Below are positions 1 to 11,520 of a stretch of 64,000 bases of DNA, piece after piece; the first letter of the stretch is position 1; every line of letters starts with the position of its first letter. The stretch lies in assembly GCA_001599815.1 (NCBI GenBank), contig BCIA01000005.1, forward strand, positions 5,526,472 to 5,590,471, read 5' to 3'. Under the pieces are notes generated by a model that was not told the DNA's origin, made no database searches, and saw only the letters and a list, made by a program, of their open reading frames with translations. A program made the translations under genes and the position numbers. The DNA is from Furcasterigmium furcatum (Eukaryota; Ascomycota; Sordariomycetes; Glomerellales; Plectosphaerellaceae).

Positions 1-109
1 CCAGGATCACCTTGAGGCCCTTGACCTGGGGCACAGTGTGCTTGAGCGCAAAGTGGGCGATGGGCAGGCCCGCCACGCCGGCGCCCAGGATGACAAGTGT
101 TTTGCCCAT
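1..109 (-). CDS. FAD/NAD(P)-dependent oxidoreductase, N-terminal fragment
   Basis: Only the first 36 codons are inside the window; the gene continues past the left edge. The start ATG is at 109-107. The peptide opens with a hydrophobic strand and a GAGVAGLP dinucleotide-binding loop (GxGxxG type), followed by a helix containing IAH. This is the FAD-binding beta-alpha-beta start of pyridine-nucleotide-disulphide oxidoreductases, including the sulfide:quinone reductase and AIF-like branches. Too little is present to choose a branch, and no cofactor or substrate motif beyond the first Rossmann loop can be seen. No signal peptide is evident, so a cytosolic or mitochondrial enzyme is the natural guess. 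Confidence 0.7.
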   Translation of the reverse strand, partial: MGKTLVILGAGVAGLPIAHFALKHTVPQVKGLKVIL

Positions 110-1590
110 TGGATCTGTTCAGAATTTGGGAGTGAAGTGGTGTTGGTTGGTGGTGCTTGTACAATGGTGGTTGTGGCTGGATCAGTGTTGAAGGGCTCTG
201 TGATGGACCGATGGCAGTTGGACTTGGGGCCCTTTATACTGTCCGTGGACGCAACGCTCATGTTGAGTTTCAAGGCTCTACCATGGCGCAATCCTGTATT
301 AGAAATGTAGTCGACAAGTCCGCCGCTACTCTGAAAACCATAGCCTCTGCCGTCTGGCAACGCATCAGAGAGGCATAGTGAGGGCGGAGTTTGTTGATAG
401 TTTAGAGTCTAAGTCGCTTGCCGCGCGCTGCGGAGGCCGCAAGCTCGTGAAACCGGCGGACACGCAGAGGGCAGGTTGTGGCGAGCCGAAACAGGCAAAG
501 CGCCCGCGGGGGTCAAGAACGGCAGGGCGAGACGATAGTTGTGGGGCTATCTGAAGATGCAGGCACTAAAAACAGTGGAGGTTAAACTCTTAGACCCGCT
601 GAGGCGGCGGACAAACACCACCTGAAGCGAATTGATGTGCAGTGGCCTGTGGACTCAACAACGACTGCAGCGCCGCAGCGCGCGCCAGGTTGCCAGCGGC
701 TCGTTGGCTGCCCACGCGGCAGGGCTTTTGAAACCTGCCGTCGCGGGTCAGAGGCAATGTCAGAGACAGGTTCACCAAACCCATTTGGTCGAGATTGAAC
801 TTTGCGGCTCCCTCGACCGCGGAGCGAGCCCTGCCCACGATCTCATCGCCAAGAGCCCAGCATCCCCTGAGTCCCCTCCTGAGGGCTTGGGGCCTCAGGA
901 GAACCAGTGGAGATTGCTGCCACGCATTCAACACAGTCGCACACAGTATTTAGCGGAGAGACACGCATGTTCGTCAGGCTTAGGAGCGTTCTGGCTCACC
1001 TGAAGGAACGATGGTCCCATGCGACTCGACCACTCAATGGGTGGGGGGGAAAAGGGGTATCCCCAACATTGACCATCGCGACCGACATCGAAACCGATGT
1101 TCCAAACGATACAGTATTTGATGCCGTGCCTTTTGATGTTGAGGGAGGATCACCAATGCTACCTCGCCCACTTCTGGGAACGGGTTGCACCTGGCCCTGT
1201 TGAAGGGTCGTCCGATGCGACAGCTGGGATCAGACGACGTTCGCAAAATGTCCGAGGTGCTTTCGGGCCGCCCATGACCGAGCCTCTTGGAGACTGTGCA
1301 ATCTTGGAGACGTCAAATTGTTGCCTTTGGGGCTGGATTCTTCGCGATCAAGCTTCCAGGGGGAACACGCTTCCGTGACGCTCTTTGGGGTGAGACAATT
1401 GCAAAGGGGAATGGCCAAAGGTGAAGGATTGGGGACGTTGTTTGACGACAACAAAGACCTGCCCGATCACAGTCACCGTGATCGCGTCGCCCAGAAACAC
1501 CTTCAACCGACGCCGCCCACCGCTTCGAATCTCTGCCCTTCCTCGGTGTCTTGGGTTCAAGTTGGCCAGCCACTGCCTGGTCCAAGGCTC

Positions 1591-1593
<3 letters not shown>

Positions 1594-1621
<28 letters not shown>
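1594..1621. repeat. Mononucleotide run of 28 C
   Basis: A perfect run of 28 cytosines on the plus strand (28 G on the minus strand), far longer than any other homopolymer in the window. It encodes polyproline or polyglycine in any frame crossing it. It lies in weakly coding DNA. Runs of this length are unstable and hard to sequence, so the exact length is uncertain. Confidence 0.95.
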
Positions 1622-2536
1622 AGGTTCTGATCGGTGGTCCCCATTCTCGCATCCCGGCAATAATTTGAAAGGCTTGAGACTGTCGAAGGGACTGCCTTTG
1701 TCTCCCTTTCCTTGCCACCTTGTCAATAAATTCCGTGCCTTCTGATCTGTCACATCCTTCTCGGGCACCAGGTCAGCGTCATCCCAAGCTTTCAGGTGCA
1801 ACCTCCATACCTCAGCGTTGGCAAGATCGTCGAGATCGTCGAGATCTCTTACACGCAGATGCCAGCCAGCTCCCCGTCCTTGGCCAGTGTACTCCATGGT
1901 GGAACTGGCTCGATGTATCGCTTCTAAAGGGCCGTTTCCCCTCCACACGCACTTTCTCGCAGCCAGGGCGACGGCCGACCAAGGCTGCGGTTTCAACGGC
2001 TTGTCTCAGTACCCTCAATCCTTCGCCATCAGTGTCATCGCCGCGCTCTTCTACCCCGGAAAGTACGGGCGCATGACGCCTGTCAACCGAAATCGTTGTT
2101 CCGTTGCAAGTTTCCGTTCGGGGTTCGGCTCGTGCTCCCAGCGATTCTGGTAAGGTTGTATGGGCGTCTTCTCGGTATGTCGCTTGCCTGCGGAGGGACT
2201 GGCGATCTAGAGTTTTCGGTATTAGTTGATGTTCCTTGCTGACATACTTTGCGGCTTACCAAGGTCCCCGACGTACCGTCTCTGCTATACTGGCCTGGAG
2301 CGCTGTTGAGGGCCCGATATTCGCGTCGAAGCGACGCCATCATTGTTCGCATTGGCTATCACGTGCCTGCCCCTGATATCGGCAGTTCTGATAAGGGCAC
2401 CTTTTCAGAATTCTTCTGCAACCCCATCTCGCCCAAGCTCCACGGCAGCTTCGCAGCCGCCACAATCAACAAAACCTCCCATCTGCAAGCGCAAAGATAC
2501 ACATTCATCACTGTCACCAAGCAAATCAAAGACATA

Positions 2537-3036
2537 ATGTCAAACACATCCTCCGTCGAAGACCTCCCTTTTGGCTGCACACGCAGCAGGAGGCTTTCGA
2601 TATCCTGAACTCGATGACTGACCAAGAACTCGACGCATGGGTCGAGTCTGAGAGGCCAGTGATCCGGCACCAGCATTCATTTGGGGTTCATGGTTTCCGG
2701 GAGCATATGTTCATGGCAGCGGTCGCATACCTTCGCTACCCCGAAGGGAGCGTCATGATTTGCGCTCGTCTTGTAAGTTATCCTCCCCAGGCCATCACTC
2801 ATCTTTCTAACAAGTCCAAAGCCCCGACAGTGATGACCTATGCGAAGTCTTTCCGCCGTACCACATCGACAACACCCTTCAACATTAGTTCAAGGAGAGG
2901 AGGATCTAGGCAAGAAGGAATGGTCATGTGTAAAGGAGAAGTTACCGGAGATACCTCGGAGGTTATCAAGGCCGCCCTATACATTGTTAGACGACGGTTC
3001 TATGGATGGCAAACCTCTCGCATGCCCTCATCATGA
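2537..3036 (+). pseudogene. Possible broken or unresolved protein gene
   Basis: Coding-like peptide appears in pieces in different frames. From the ATG at 2614 a coherent 53-codon piece (TDQELDAWVESERP onward) ends exactly at a good donor, gtaagt at 2773. A branch-like ctaac and a cag acceptor follow near 2830-2831. Upstream, the ATG at 2537 opens another frame that appears to join the first only by a one-base shift near the CCCTTTT tract at about 2567-2573. Downstream, plausible peptide switches frame again near 2885. This could be a decayed gene, a gene with indel sequencing errors, or an intron pattern I have not solved. I recognise no family. Confidence 0.3.
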
Positions 3037-3527
3037 TTCATGGTTTTGTTTTGTCGAGAAACAGTACCATTCATGGCGATTAAGTTATACACAGCCAGCA
3101 CTGCCTCGTGCTCTATTCAGTCAATCGTCTGCAGTCCCAAGCCAAGTTCTATCTATGCCTCCTCGCGTGCGAGTCCCCGGTCGGATCTGCTCCATCCGAC
3201 CACTTTGTTCCCGCGAACAGCTCCTCTTCTGAGTGCTTGGCCCCATGGTGAAACCAATGTGGCTGTGGAATGGATTGTAAGAAGGAGTTTCAGCAGCATA
3301 ACACAAGGGAGAACAGTCACAGCTTGGGGCAGAGGGCCCTGCGGAGGAAGCTGCACCCGTTGTCGGGACCCAGTCGCCAAGGACCGGGACCAGGGGTGGC
3401 AACCCCACAGCGGCCCGAGCCGTTGATGTCCGACATGTACCCCGGGCGCCAAGTCAACGATCGCCACACCACCTCGGTCCCTGTTTACTGCAAAGTAGTA
3501 GCGGAGAATCTGTAGGCGCGTCTCCTG

Positions 3528-3843
3528 CTACTTGATGGACTCGCTGCCCTCGTCGTCTGTGGGTTCGCTCGTGTCGCAAGGGGCGTCGGACAGCCTGGAA
3601 TGGATGGCCGGGATGACCATCGTCAGGCAGTCCAGACCAATCGAGTTGCCGGTGGCAGGATCATCAGGCATCAAAAGCATCAGCTGTATCTGTCGTGCCT
3701 GTTGGTTGACGAGCTTCAGGTAGTAAGCGGCATCCTCAGATGTGTGCGGGTTCGGAGCGTGTCTTGTGGAGCTTTGCATCTCGCGAAAGCCTAACCTGGC
3801 GGTCCATGCAAGTGATTTCTGAATCCTGTCTTGGAGTTTTCAT
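3528..3843 (-). CDS. Small hypothetical protein
   Basis: A short minus-strand reading frame ends at 3528. The best model is two exons, 3796-3843 and 3528-3734, giving 84 residues; the alternative is an unspliced start at 3779 giving 83. The core (DAAYYLKLVNQQARQIQL) looks like an amphipathic helix and the C-terminus is acidic and serine-rich (SEPTDDEGSESIK). The proposed donor (gttagg) is weak and I see no clear branch point, so the 5' end is uncertain. No known family is recognised and it could be the last exon of a longer gene. Confidence 0.35.
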
Positions 3844-4117
3844 CGGGGTTAGCGCCTGAGGTTTCAGTAGGTACCTATGTTACGTGTGCTTCTCTAGCTC
3901 AGGACTCCTTCCTCGGGCACCTGCCACTCCATGCCCCAGGGCGATATTCACTTCTACCCTCTTCACGAGTCGCCATTTCACGCCCCGCGCTCTCGATCAA
4001 ACTTTCCTTCTTCCTCCCATAACCAACTCATCGACGGAAGGCCACGAACTTCCTGTCGCAACACACATCTCCTATTATCAATCCAACCAAAGCCAAGTGC
4101 TATGAAAAGGTGGCAGC

Positions 4118-5113
4118 ATGGATGATACTCAGGTTCGTCACTGTTCCAGCGACAGTCGCCTGTCTTGCATTGCTAACTAAGGGCAGGCTCAGTCAGTCAA
4201 GGCCGCGAAGGGTGCCGCGTACCCTGTCATCGCCCAGCCACTGTTTGGCTTGAGCAGGTCTCTCCGTTCCCAGCTCCAAGAGTCGCGTCCGTTCACCAAC
4301 CCGGATGAGCACTGCGACGACATTTGCGCCATCTGTGACCAGAAGGGACATCTGGCCGCCTACTGCATCATGGTGGACGAAGAGACTGGATTCCTGGCAT
4401 GGGCCAAGAACACTGACGGTCACGGCTGCGTCTTCTGCAATGGCAAGCACGAGCTGGACGAGTGCCACCTCCTCGCCAGGCTCAGTGATGATGAGCAGTT
4501 GTACAACCGCTGGTACGTCCAGGTCAAGCTGCGTGGACGCCGCCCCCCTCCCAGGACTCGGAAGTCATGGGTCATGGTCGTCGCCGAGGTCTGGAAGCGC
4601 ATGATGAAGGCTGAGGACAACACATTCCGCGACATCACCAAGGACAACATTTTTGGGGACGATACTATGCTGCCTCTGACTCGAGCGTACTGCATTGCGA
4701 GGGTCAGGGGTCGCTACAGAGGTCCTCCTCAGCTCATGGACTACAAATTCGGTTATAACAGGCAGTCCGACCTGTCCGAGGACGTGTCACTGCCCCGCGA
4801 TCAGGTCGGCGCGCGCGCGAAGGATCTGCTCAGGACCGAGCACTGGGTTGATGGACCGAGGGAGTCAAGCCTTCAGTGCCCCGATTATCCCACGGAAATT
4901 CGAGTGGAGGACACGGATGCCATGAGACTCGCCGCCGAAGGATGGATGTATGAACTGACCCGCCATATGGAGAGAATGACCATCGTTGACGATCAGCTCA
5001 AGGAGGTCCATGCCAACGCCTCGAAGCTCGACCAACTGGTTTTTGAGCAACGCATTCAGGAAGATGCCGCCATCTCTGACTTTCTCCCCGAGGACGTGGT
5101 GGTGATGGAGTAG
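4118..5113 (+). CDS. Zinc-knuckle (CCHC) protein
   Basis: Two exons, 4118-4132 and 4187-5113, give a 313-residue protein. The first exon is only five codons (MDDTQ). The intron runs from gttcgt to gctaac...gggcag and keeps phase 0. Near residues 50-65 there is a perfect CX2CX4HX4C zinc knuckle (CAICDQKGHLAAYC). About 20 residues later comes a second, variant knuckle, CX2CX3HX4C (CVFCNGKHELDEC). The rest has no recognised domain and ends in a helical acidic tail. CCHC knuckles usually bind single-stranded RNA or DNA, so a nucleic-acid-binding role is inferred. There are no retroelement protease, reverse transcriptase or integrase motifs nearby, so this is probably a host gene rather than a Gag remnant, though domestication cannot be excluded. 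Confidence 0.7.
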
Positions 5114-6601
5114 ACTGTCGAGGTCGATGGCCTCGGGTGCCGAGAACAGAAGCGAAACCCCAAAATCAACTGTGTAGTTGTCTGGCAGCATTGTTCATCT
5201 GATTCTACGTGAGTGATGTGCCGCATTGATTTCCGTCACACCGTAGTTGTGATACATGGAATGCCAGGATGCAAATCAGTATCACACAGCGTGTCGGCTG
5301 AGTACCTCCGAGTCCTGCGCGGACGCTGTCTGATATGGAAACAAGCTTCCGCGACCTGAGGAGACAGGAACCCAGCACTGAGGTAGAAACCATCAAGCTT
5401 GTCACGCCGAGGGTGACAGCTACCAAGCTGGCAATTTTCAACGATTTCGGATGTGTCACAGCCAACACGATTATTTGCCTCTTGCCAGTAAAGCACACGT
5501 GACAAGCAACGCTGTGCCCTGCCTCGAGCTCCAACTCCCGACACCTCGCCCAGGAAAGGCACTTGCTGGAGACTCCTTTGACAGCGTCGGGATACTTCTG
5601 TTGGCCGACTCCTCGAATAGATTTTGTGCCGCCAGTCGTATTAATGAGACATCACTGAGCATCGAGGGCACCTGGAAGATCTGAGATATCCATTATCTTC
5701 TGCAACGCAGACGTCTTTCCCTCCTCTGCCTGGTATTGCCTTTGTTGACATCCATATCCTGGTTTCCTTTATTCGATCGCGCAGGCTCTCCTGGGCGATC
5801 TAGAACGAAGAGCTGTCAGCGCATGTTGCTTCGAGGTAACATCCAGGGCGAAGGCCGTCATGAAAAGCACGGGTTGATGGCACTGAAGTGGCAATGCGCA
5901 GCAAGGTGATTTGGGAGATCTCGTGTCATCGCAAGACGGGGGATTGAAACAGAAACACGTCACTGGCGCGAGGTCAGGTGCCTTCCAAGCCAAGTCGTTT
6001 CCGGCGGGTGACCCAGAAGAGAGAGTCCATGTCGCTGATGAGAAGCTCGTCGTGGGTGGTCAGCATATCCTTTGCGTGACTGAGCTCCTAGACGCCACGG
6101 CCACGAGCACGACCGTGCTATGGCCTTTCTATCGGGGAACCGGAAGTCCATGCGTATAATGCTCTATTCGATGTGGGGTTTCGCGACACTCCTCACGATC
6201 ATGACGCTCTGTTGGTTTCTCCCGAGGTTGAGCAGCGACATCCGGAGGAGGGCCCATGAATAAACAGCCCTCGAGAATCAGTGCGGCTGTCGTGTCTGCT
6301 GTCACTGAGAGTGTCTCGGTCGGAACATGGACGGGGCCGACGGAATTGGGGCTCGGGATTGAACAACCGAACAAATGCCTGGGATGAAGCGGACCAGAAT
6401 CGGCGATGGAGCATCATCTCGGAGGCACTCTAAGATAAATATGACGGGTGCTCGAGTAGATGAATCGCTTTATTGAATTTTGATTGAATAAGTTGAAAGC
6501 ATGTCAGCTGTCAATCGAAGGACGACGCATCCCTTCTGGGACATGCGGCAATACATGTACAGAACAAAATTCGGTCCAGAACAGTGCCTTCGAGGCCTAC
6601 A
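5114..6601. other. Intergenic, nothing recognised
   Basis: About 1.5 kb between the zinc-knuckle gene and the 3' end of the FAD-linked oxidase. Open frames here are short, low in coding character and lack splice-consistent extensions. I see no repeat or RNA gene. Confidence 0.5.
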
Positions 6602-8220
6602 TCAAACAGCCTTCGGCAAGTGGAACCCGGTCTGGCGGAGCAGCTGGAAGACCTGATCCGGATCATACCTCTCCGAGACGCCCTGCATGAACGCGACATT
6701 GTCCGCGCCATAGTGCGAGATGGGGTCCTGCGAGCCGTGCGCGTAGTTGAGGAACTGCCAGTCCCTGTTGAGCCCGCGCTCGGCGGCGGCGGCGTCGAGG
6801 GCCTGGCGCAGCTCGATGGCGATCGGCACGATGACCTGCTGGTTGGCGTCGGTGTCGACGGTGAGGACGATGTTGTACATGAGCGCGGGTCCCTGGGCGA
6901 CGACGCGCTCGAGGCCGAGGACGTTGCCGCCGCGCTCGAGCGACCGCTGGACGATGCCCTGGGTCACGGGCTGCCACTGGAAGATCATCTCAAAGTCGGA
7001 GGCCGGGGCGGCGGCCTTCATCTTGCCGATGTACTCGCGCATGAGCTCCTCCATGGTGTGCATCAGGGGGACGTCGAGGCCGACCATGCCGGTCTGCCAG
7101 CTGGCGAAGAGACCGAGGGGCGTGGGCCCGGTGAAGATGGGGACGATCTCGTGGGCGGGCCCGGTCGCGGGGGCCGTGTACAGGTGGTCGATGGCCAGGA
7201 TCTCGTCGAAGGAGGGGGACATCTCGGCGTGGATGTTGCTCAGGATAGCGCCGAACCCGAACCCCTCGGCGTTGTAGGTCTGGGCCAGGATGCCCTGGCT
7301 GGCGGGGTCCTCGTCCTGCCGCATGATGAAGTCGTAGTAGGCCTGGATGACGACGGCCTTCTTGTCCTGGCCGAACCCGGTCATGCTGGCGTAGATGTTC
7401 GACGAGGGCCAGACCTCGGTGTCGAGCCTGGTGACGAAGCCAAAGTTGCCCGAGCCGCCCTTGAGAGACTTCCACAGGTCCGCGTTCTCCTGGGCGTTGG
7501 CGTTGACGATGGAGCCGTCTGCCAGGACGACCTCGAAGTTGACGATGTTATCGCAGGCAAAGCCTCGGACGCCGGTGTGGAAGGAGTAACCTCCTCCGGT
7601 GGTGAAGCCGCCGACGCCGACCACGTCTGCACGGCCGCCGATGCCGACGACATTATATGGGGCGAGGGTCTGGTAGACCTGTCCCCAGGTAGAGCCTGGC
7701 TGGACAGATGCGACCTGGGCGGAGGCGTCGAAGGTGGTCGAGTTCATGTTGCCTGAGAGGTGTCAGCGGAGCACATCTGCGAGAAGACCCAGGACGATTT
7801 TACCAAAGTCGACCGTGACGCCCTCCTCAATGCTGTTGGAGCCCTTGAAGGCGGAGTGAGCACCAGCCCGCATGCCGAACGGGCACTGATGCTCGGTGAA
7901 GACCTTGACGATCTTCGAGACGTCCTGGGCGGTCTCGGGGAAAACCATGCACCAGGGCGCCTGGGCGGCGTTGGCAGAGTAGTACTGGCCGAGTCGCTCA
8001 GTGTAACGGGCCTCGTCCGGATTCAGCACCTTGCCTTCGAGGCCCTCGGTCTTGGACAACGCGGCACACTGGGGAGTCTGTGTCAGTACGGGCAGGGCTC
8101 GCGCCAGGGGAAGGGGGATCCTACGCAGCGGCACCGGGCGTCCGCAGGACTGCTCAGAGCAGCACCAAAGGTTCCCTCGGCGGCTAGGGCCAAGAAGACG
8201 GCGGCGATTGTGGCCTTCAT
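6602..8220 (-). CDS. Secreted FAD-linked oxidase (berberine-bridge-enzyme-like)
   Basis: Three exons, 8125-8220, 7804-8068 and 6602-7752, give 503 residues. Both introns have clear branch points (tactgac, gctgac) and the phases close exactly. A hydrophobic signal peptide opens the protein (KATIAAVFLALAAEG). The PP-loop FAD_binding_4 domain follows: APWCMVFPETAQDV, then AGAHSAF holding the candidate flavin-linking His, then GGFTTGGGYSFHTG and ACDNIVNFEVVLADG. The typical BBE C-terminus is present (RYDPDQVFQLL). The family oxidises alcohols, sugars or alkaloid-like substrates with O2, giving H2O2. Here the second flavin-linking position reads HTG rather than the usual cysteine-bearing loop, so single covalent attachment is more likely; this is inferred. 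The enzyme is probably extracellular. Its substrate cannot be read from sequence. Confidence 0.88.
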
Positions 8221-9831
8221 GGCAGATCGGATGGCACCTTGCTGGGTGCAGGTCGTCGCGTGGCAGACAGGGAGGGTAGCGAAGATCAGCAAACCAATGA
8301 GCAGGAGACCGAGTCTTCAGTTTTGGTTCTTTTGGGCAGGATCCTGATCAAGGAGGTGATTGGGGCGCCTTCTGGAACCGAGCTAGAGATATAAGTGCCA
8401 TGGCGAAGTCTTCACGCCGGAGTCCTGGACCTCGGAACTCGCCGCAATGTCCGAAGTACCCATTTCGCGCATGAAAGGCCGTTCAATAGACCGCAGAGTA
8501 AGTCTGGGCTTCCACCAGGGTGCGAGGAGGTGCGTCGTCTAGCTCGTCTTGGTGATGGAGGAGACCGAGACGCCGAGGATTCGCCCCTTTTCTCTCGCTT
8601 CAGCTAGCGCGACGCTCCTCGGGGTGCTAACCAGGGCCCTCAAAGTACCAGATGGGCCAATAGGGCTGCTCTCCGGCCGGCAGATCGTCCCTCCGTGGCT
8701 AGTCCATCGAGGATCCTCGTTAACCCTGATCTCTATCAATCTCCGCAATGGGACTTTGTCTGCAGGGGCCTTGTTGAACTGAGCGACAGAGCTGCCGATG
8801 CAGGTCTGCGGCGCGGTGAAGTAAGCTTTGAGATTCGACGTTGCATCACATGCCCGAGCGGCCGAACGCCCCGATGTTGACGGCCGTTGACCGTTCACCG
8901 GCGCGCCGTTGCAATGTCATCGCCTCCCGGACGGTCCGCAGCTTAGGCTGGGCGCCGATGCCCAAAACACGACGATGGTCGGCTAGCAGATCGACTGCAG
9001 GGTTGAGCCCGGCGACATCGCCTGCGGTAGCGCCAATCTGTCCCTCGTGGTGTAGCAGATTGGGGCGAGAACCCACAGGGACTAAGAAGTAGTCCGCTCT
9101 TGGCTGGTTCTTCGGCTCCTTCGTGTCTTCCGGCTTGGTTCCTCATCGCGTCGACTGGGCAAAAGATCAGAATGCCATGATCTGTCCCCTGAAGTTTCCG
9201 CCCGCCAGCGTGGGTGACAGTTGAGGCCGATATCACCCAGTGCAAGTGAAACATCCGAGAGACACGAGACGGCGATGGCGATGGCGATCACGAACGACAA
9301 CCCCACCAGAGAATCAGACTAACTCTATTCTCCGACGGGCTCTGCGCCGCAATGGATTCCGGTCCCAGATCACCGTCTTCCGCCTTGACCAAAGTCCCGA
9401 AGCCAGGCTCACCGCGGCCGTGCTCTCTCGACAAGGCACCCCGGGGTAACACAAAACGACTCAAGCCCGGATATGCGAACAGGCTGCTGCAGCGCGGGCA
9501 CATAGCAGTCCCCGCGTCGACGCTAAACCCAGCCCGGGGCATTGTGTGACGCCTCGCGAGAAATAGGACCACCGGCTGGAGGCATTATGCCTTCTTGAGC
9601 ACGCGCTAGCAGACTGCATCAGCGTATTCTGACGGCCGTAACGTGACGGAACTCGGGACACCAAGGAAGGCCTTTGGTGGTTTTTATTGTGGCCTGAACT
9701 AGTTGGCCACATCAGTTGGCCTTCCGGGCGATCCCCCTGATGAATCCGTGTCCCATATATGGCCCATGTGCTCCCGGCTCTGATCCACGTCCGGAGATGC
9801 AAAGAATTGCCGCCCGTCCTTTTTCGTCAAC
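8221..9831. other. Divergent intergenic region
   Basis: About 1.6 kb between two divergently transcribed genes, the FAD-linked oxidase to the left and the rhodopsin-domain gene to the right. It should contain both promoters. I recognise no gene, RNA or repeat. Short open frames on both strands lack coding character. Confidence 0.5.
8388..8393 (-). promoter_or_regulatory. TATA-like element of the FAD-linked oxidase
   Basis: TATAT on the minus strand about 170 bases upstream of the start ATG at 8220. It is weaker than the other TATA boxes in the window and could be chance. Confidence 0.3.
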
Positions 9832-11356
9832 ATGTCCGGGTTTCCTGAAGTCAACGGAGTCCAGGTGGTGATGGAGGCCCCGGAGGGGTGGGTGGTCGAT
9901 TTCGAGAATCCCACCCGCCAGTACGTCCTCGAGCACTACCTCATCTTCGGCATCCTGGGCCCTCTAGCGTTCATTGCGTTGATGCAGCGTTTTTACGTGA
10001 AGATATTCCTGTCAAAAGGTCTTCAGATAGATGATGGTGAGTGCGGGGAGCCATCAACTCGGGACTCGGCTAACACACACAGGATTCATGCTTCTGGCCT
10101 GGGTTCGTCTGTCAGGATTCAAACACAGTCTTTCCGCGTGACTGACATAGACCAGGTATCATCTGTGGTTGTGCAGTCCATGATGGTCCGTAAGTATCAA
10201 GCTGCCCCTTCACTTAGCTCAAGACCTCCGCTCACTCGTCAGACACCGTGGCGATCAAGGCCCTCGGAACTCATACGTGGGAAATCCCACTGCAGAACTA
10301 CAAGATCACATTGATGGTAAGTCGCACAATACCAACATTAAATTCAGCTACTCACCTCATTAGTACACTTACATCTCCGCGGGGCTGTTCATGCTCTGCA
10401 ACGGATTCACCAAGCTGTCACTTCTCACGTTCTACCTCGGCCTCTCACCGCAAGAGTGGTGGCGCATGGCCGTCTGGATCAGCATCGTCGTTGTCGGCCT
10501 CTACACGGTAAGCTCCCGCCGGCCGAACGCCTCCGTGATGGTGTGCTGACGATGTACTGCCCAGGTCATCATCACCACGATGCTCTTTGTCCACTGCACC
10601 CCCGTCGAGAAAGCATACGACATCACGATCAGGGGCGGCTCCTGCATCAACGTCGGCATCCTGTACATCGCCACCGCCGTTTCGAACATCATCACCGACA
10701 TCCTCCTCTTCGTGCTGCCGATCCCGATGATCGTCAGGCTCCGGATGGGCGTCTTCCAAAAGGTCGGCGCCATCGTCATCTTCGGCATCGGCTCTCTGAC
10801 CGTCACGACCTCGGTGGTGCGGCTGGTCTACCTCTTCACGGTTCTCAGGTCCACGGACGTCAGCTGGGACGCCGCTCGGGCGAACATCTGGTCGTAAGTT
10901 GATCCGAACACCTCCCGATACCACCGTGTTCCTACTGACATCACCCCCAGCTTCATCGAAGCCAACCTCTTCGTCATCTGCGGTTCCATGCCCACGATCC
11001 GCAAGTTCTTCAAGCACTTCGCGCCCAAGCTCATGGGGGTCTCGTCATCGGACCCGTCGTACGGGAACAAGTACGGCCCGAGCTACGCCGGGGGCTACGC
11101 CTCGAAGCCCGCCAACGGCGCGACCGGGCCCCGTTCCCGCAAGCTGCGAAGCCAGTACGAGAACTTCGACGACGACGACAACGAGATGGAAGTCTTCAAG
11201 ACCGACAGCAGGGAGAAGGGCGACAAGAGCCCCGGCGCCAACTCTGTCAGCATCGACGGGAGCGGCGAGGCGCAGCCCGACAACGGCAGCGAGAAGGCCA
11301 TTCTCCAGACGACAACCGTCACCGTCCGCTACGACGAGGATCACAGAAGCAAGTAG
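9832..11356 (+). CDS. Fungal rhodopsin-domain (SAT4/PTH11-like) integral membrane protein
   Basis: Seven exons: 9832-10036, 10083-10102, 10156-10189, 10243-10316, 10364-10507, 10565-10893 and 10951-11356. They give 403 residues with all phases consistent. Exons 2 and 3 are only 20 and 34 bases. Seven hydrophobic segments can be counted, beginning with YLIFGILGPLAFIALM and including the LLAW segment after DDGFM, LFMLCNGFTKLSLLTFYLG, WISIVVVGLYTVIITTML, VSNIITDILLFVLPIP and VGAIVIFGIGSLTVTTSVV. NGFTKLSLLTFYL and DILLFVLPIPMI are hallmark strings of the fungal rhodopsin domain. A hydrophilic C-terminal tail of about 120 residues is acidic (ENFDDDDNEME) and probably cytosolic. There is no N-terminal CFEM domain, so this is the non-CFEM class. 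Ligand and signalling role are unknown. The 3' end converges on an AA9 gene 164 bases away. Confidence 0.85.
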
Positions 11357-11520
11357 GATCGCGAGGCCAAAGCAGGTCCATTTGGCAGCCCTTAGAATTA
11401 TATCCGGTGGAGCAAGCGGTCATTTTAATTTCCTGTAGCTATAATAGACATCATCTTAATTATCTGAGGCTCCATGGTGGCCGTTCCAGGGGTCTGTCGT
11501 TGCCCTCACGAGACCTATGC

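Larger units (their letters stand above)
110..3527. other. Long stretch without a confident gene
   Basis: About 3.4 kb in which I cannot name a gene. It holds the promoter side of the oxidoreductase at the left edge, a 28-base C run, a short 9-bp tandem near 1826-1848 (gatcgtcga units), and two sets of coding-looking fragments: a minus-strand set between about 1.3 and 2.4 kb and a plus-strand set between about 2.5 and 3.1 kb. Neither set gives one clean spliced reading frame. Confidence 0.5.

Noticed and set aside
4118..5113. Retrotransposon Gag reading of the zinc-knuckle gene
   Set aside because: No protease, reverse transcriptase, RNase H, integrase or long terminal repeats nearby; the gene has a normal short intron.
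6584..7756. A 390-codon plus-strand open frame, Asp/Val/Gly-rich
   Set aside because: It is the mirror of the FAD-linked oxidase on the minus strand. GC-rich coding DNA opens the antisense frame, and the peptide has no domain while the opposite strand has a complete spliced family match.
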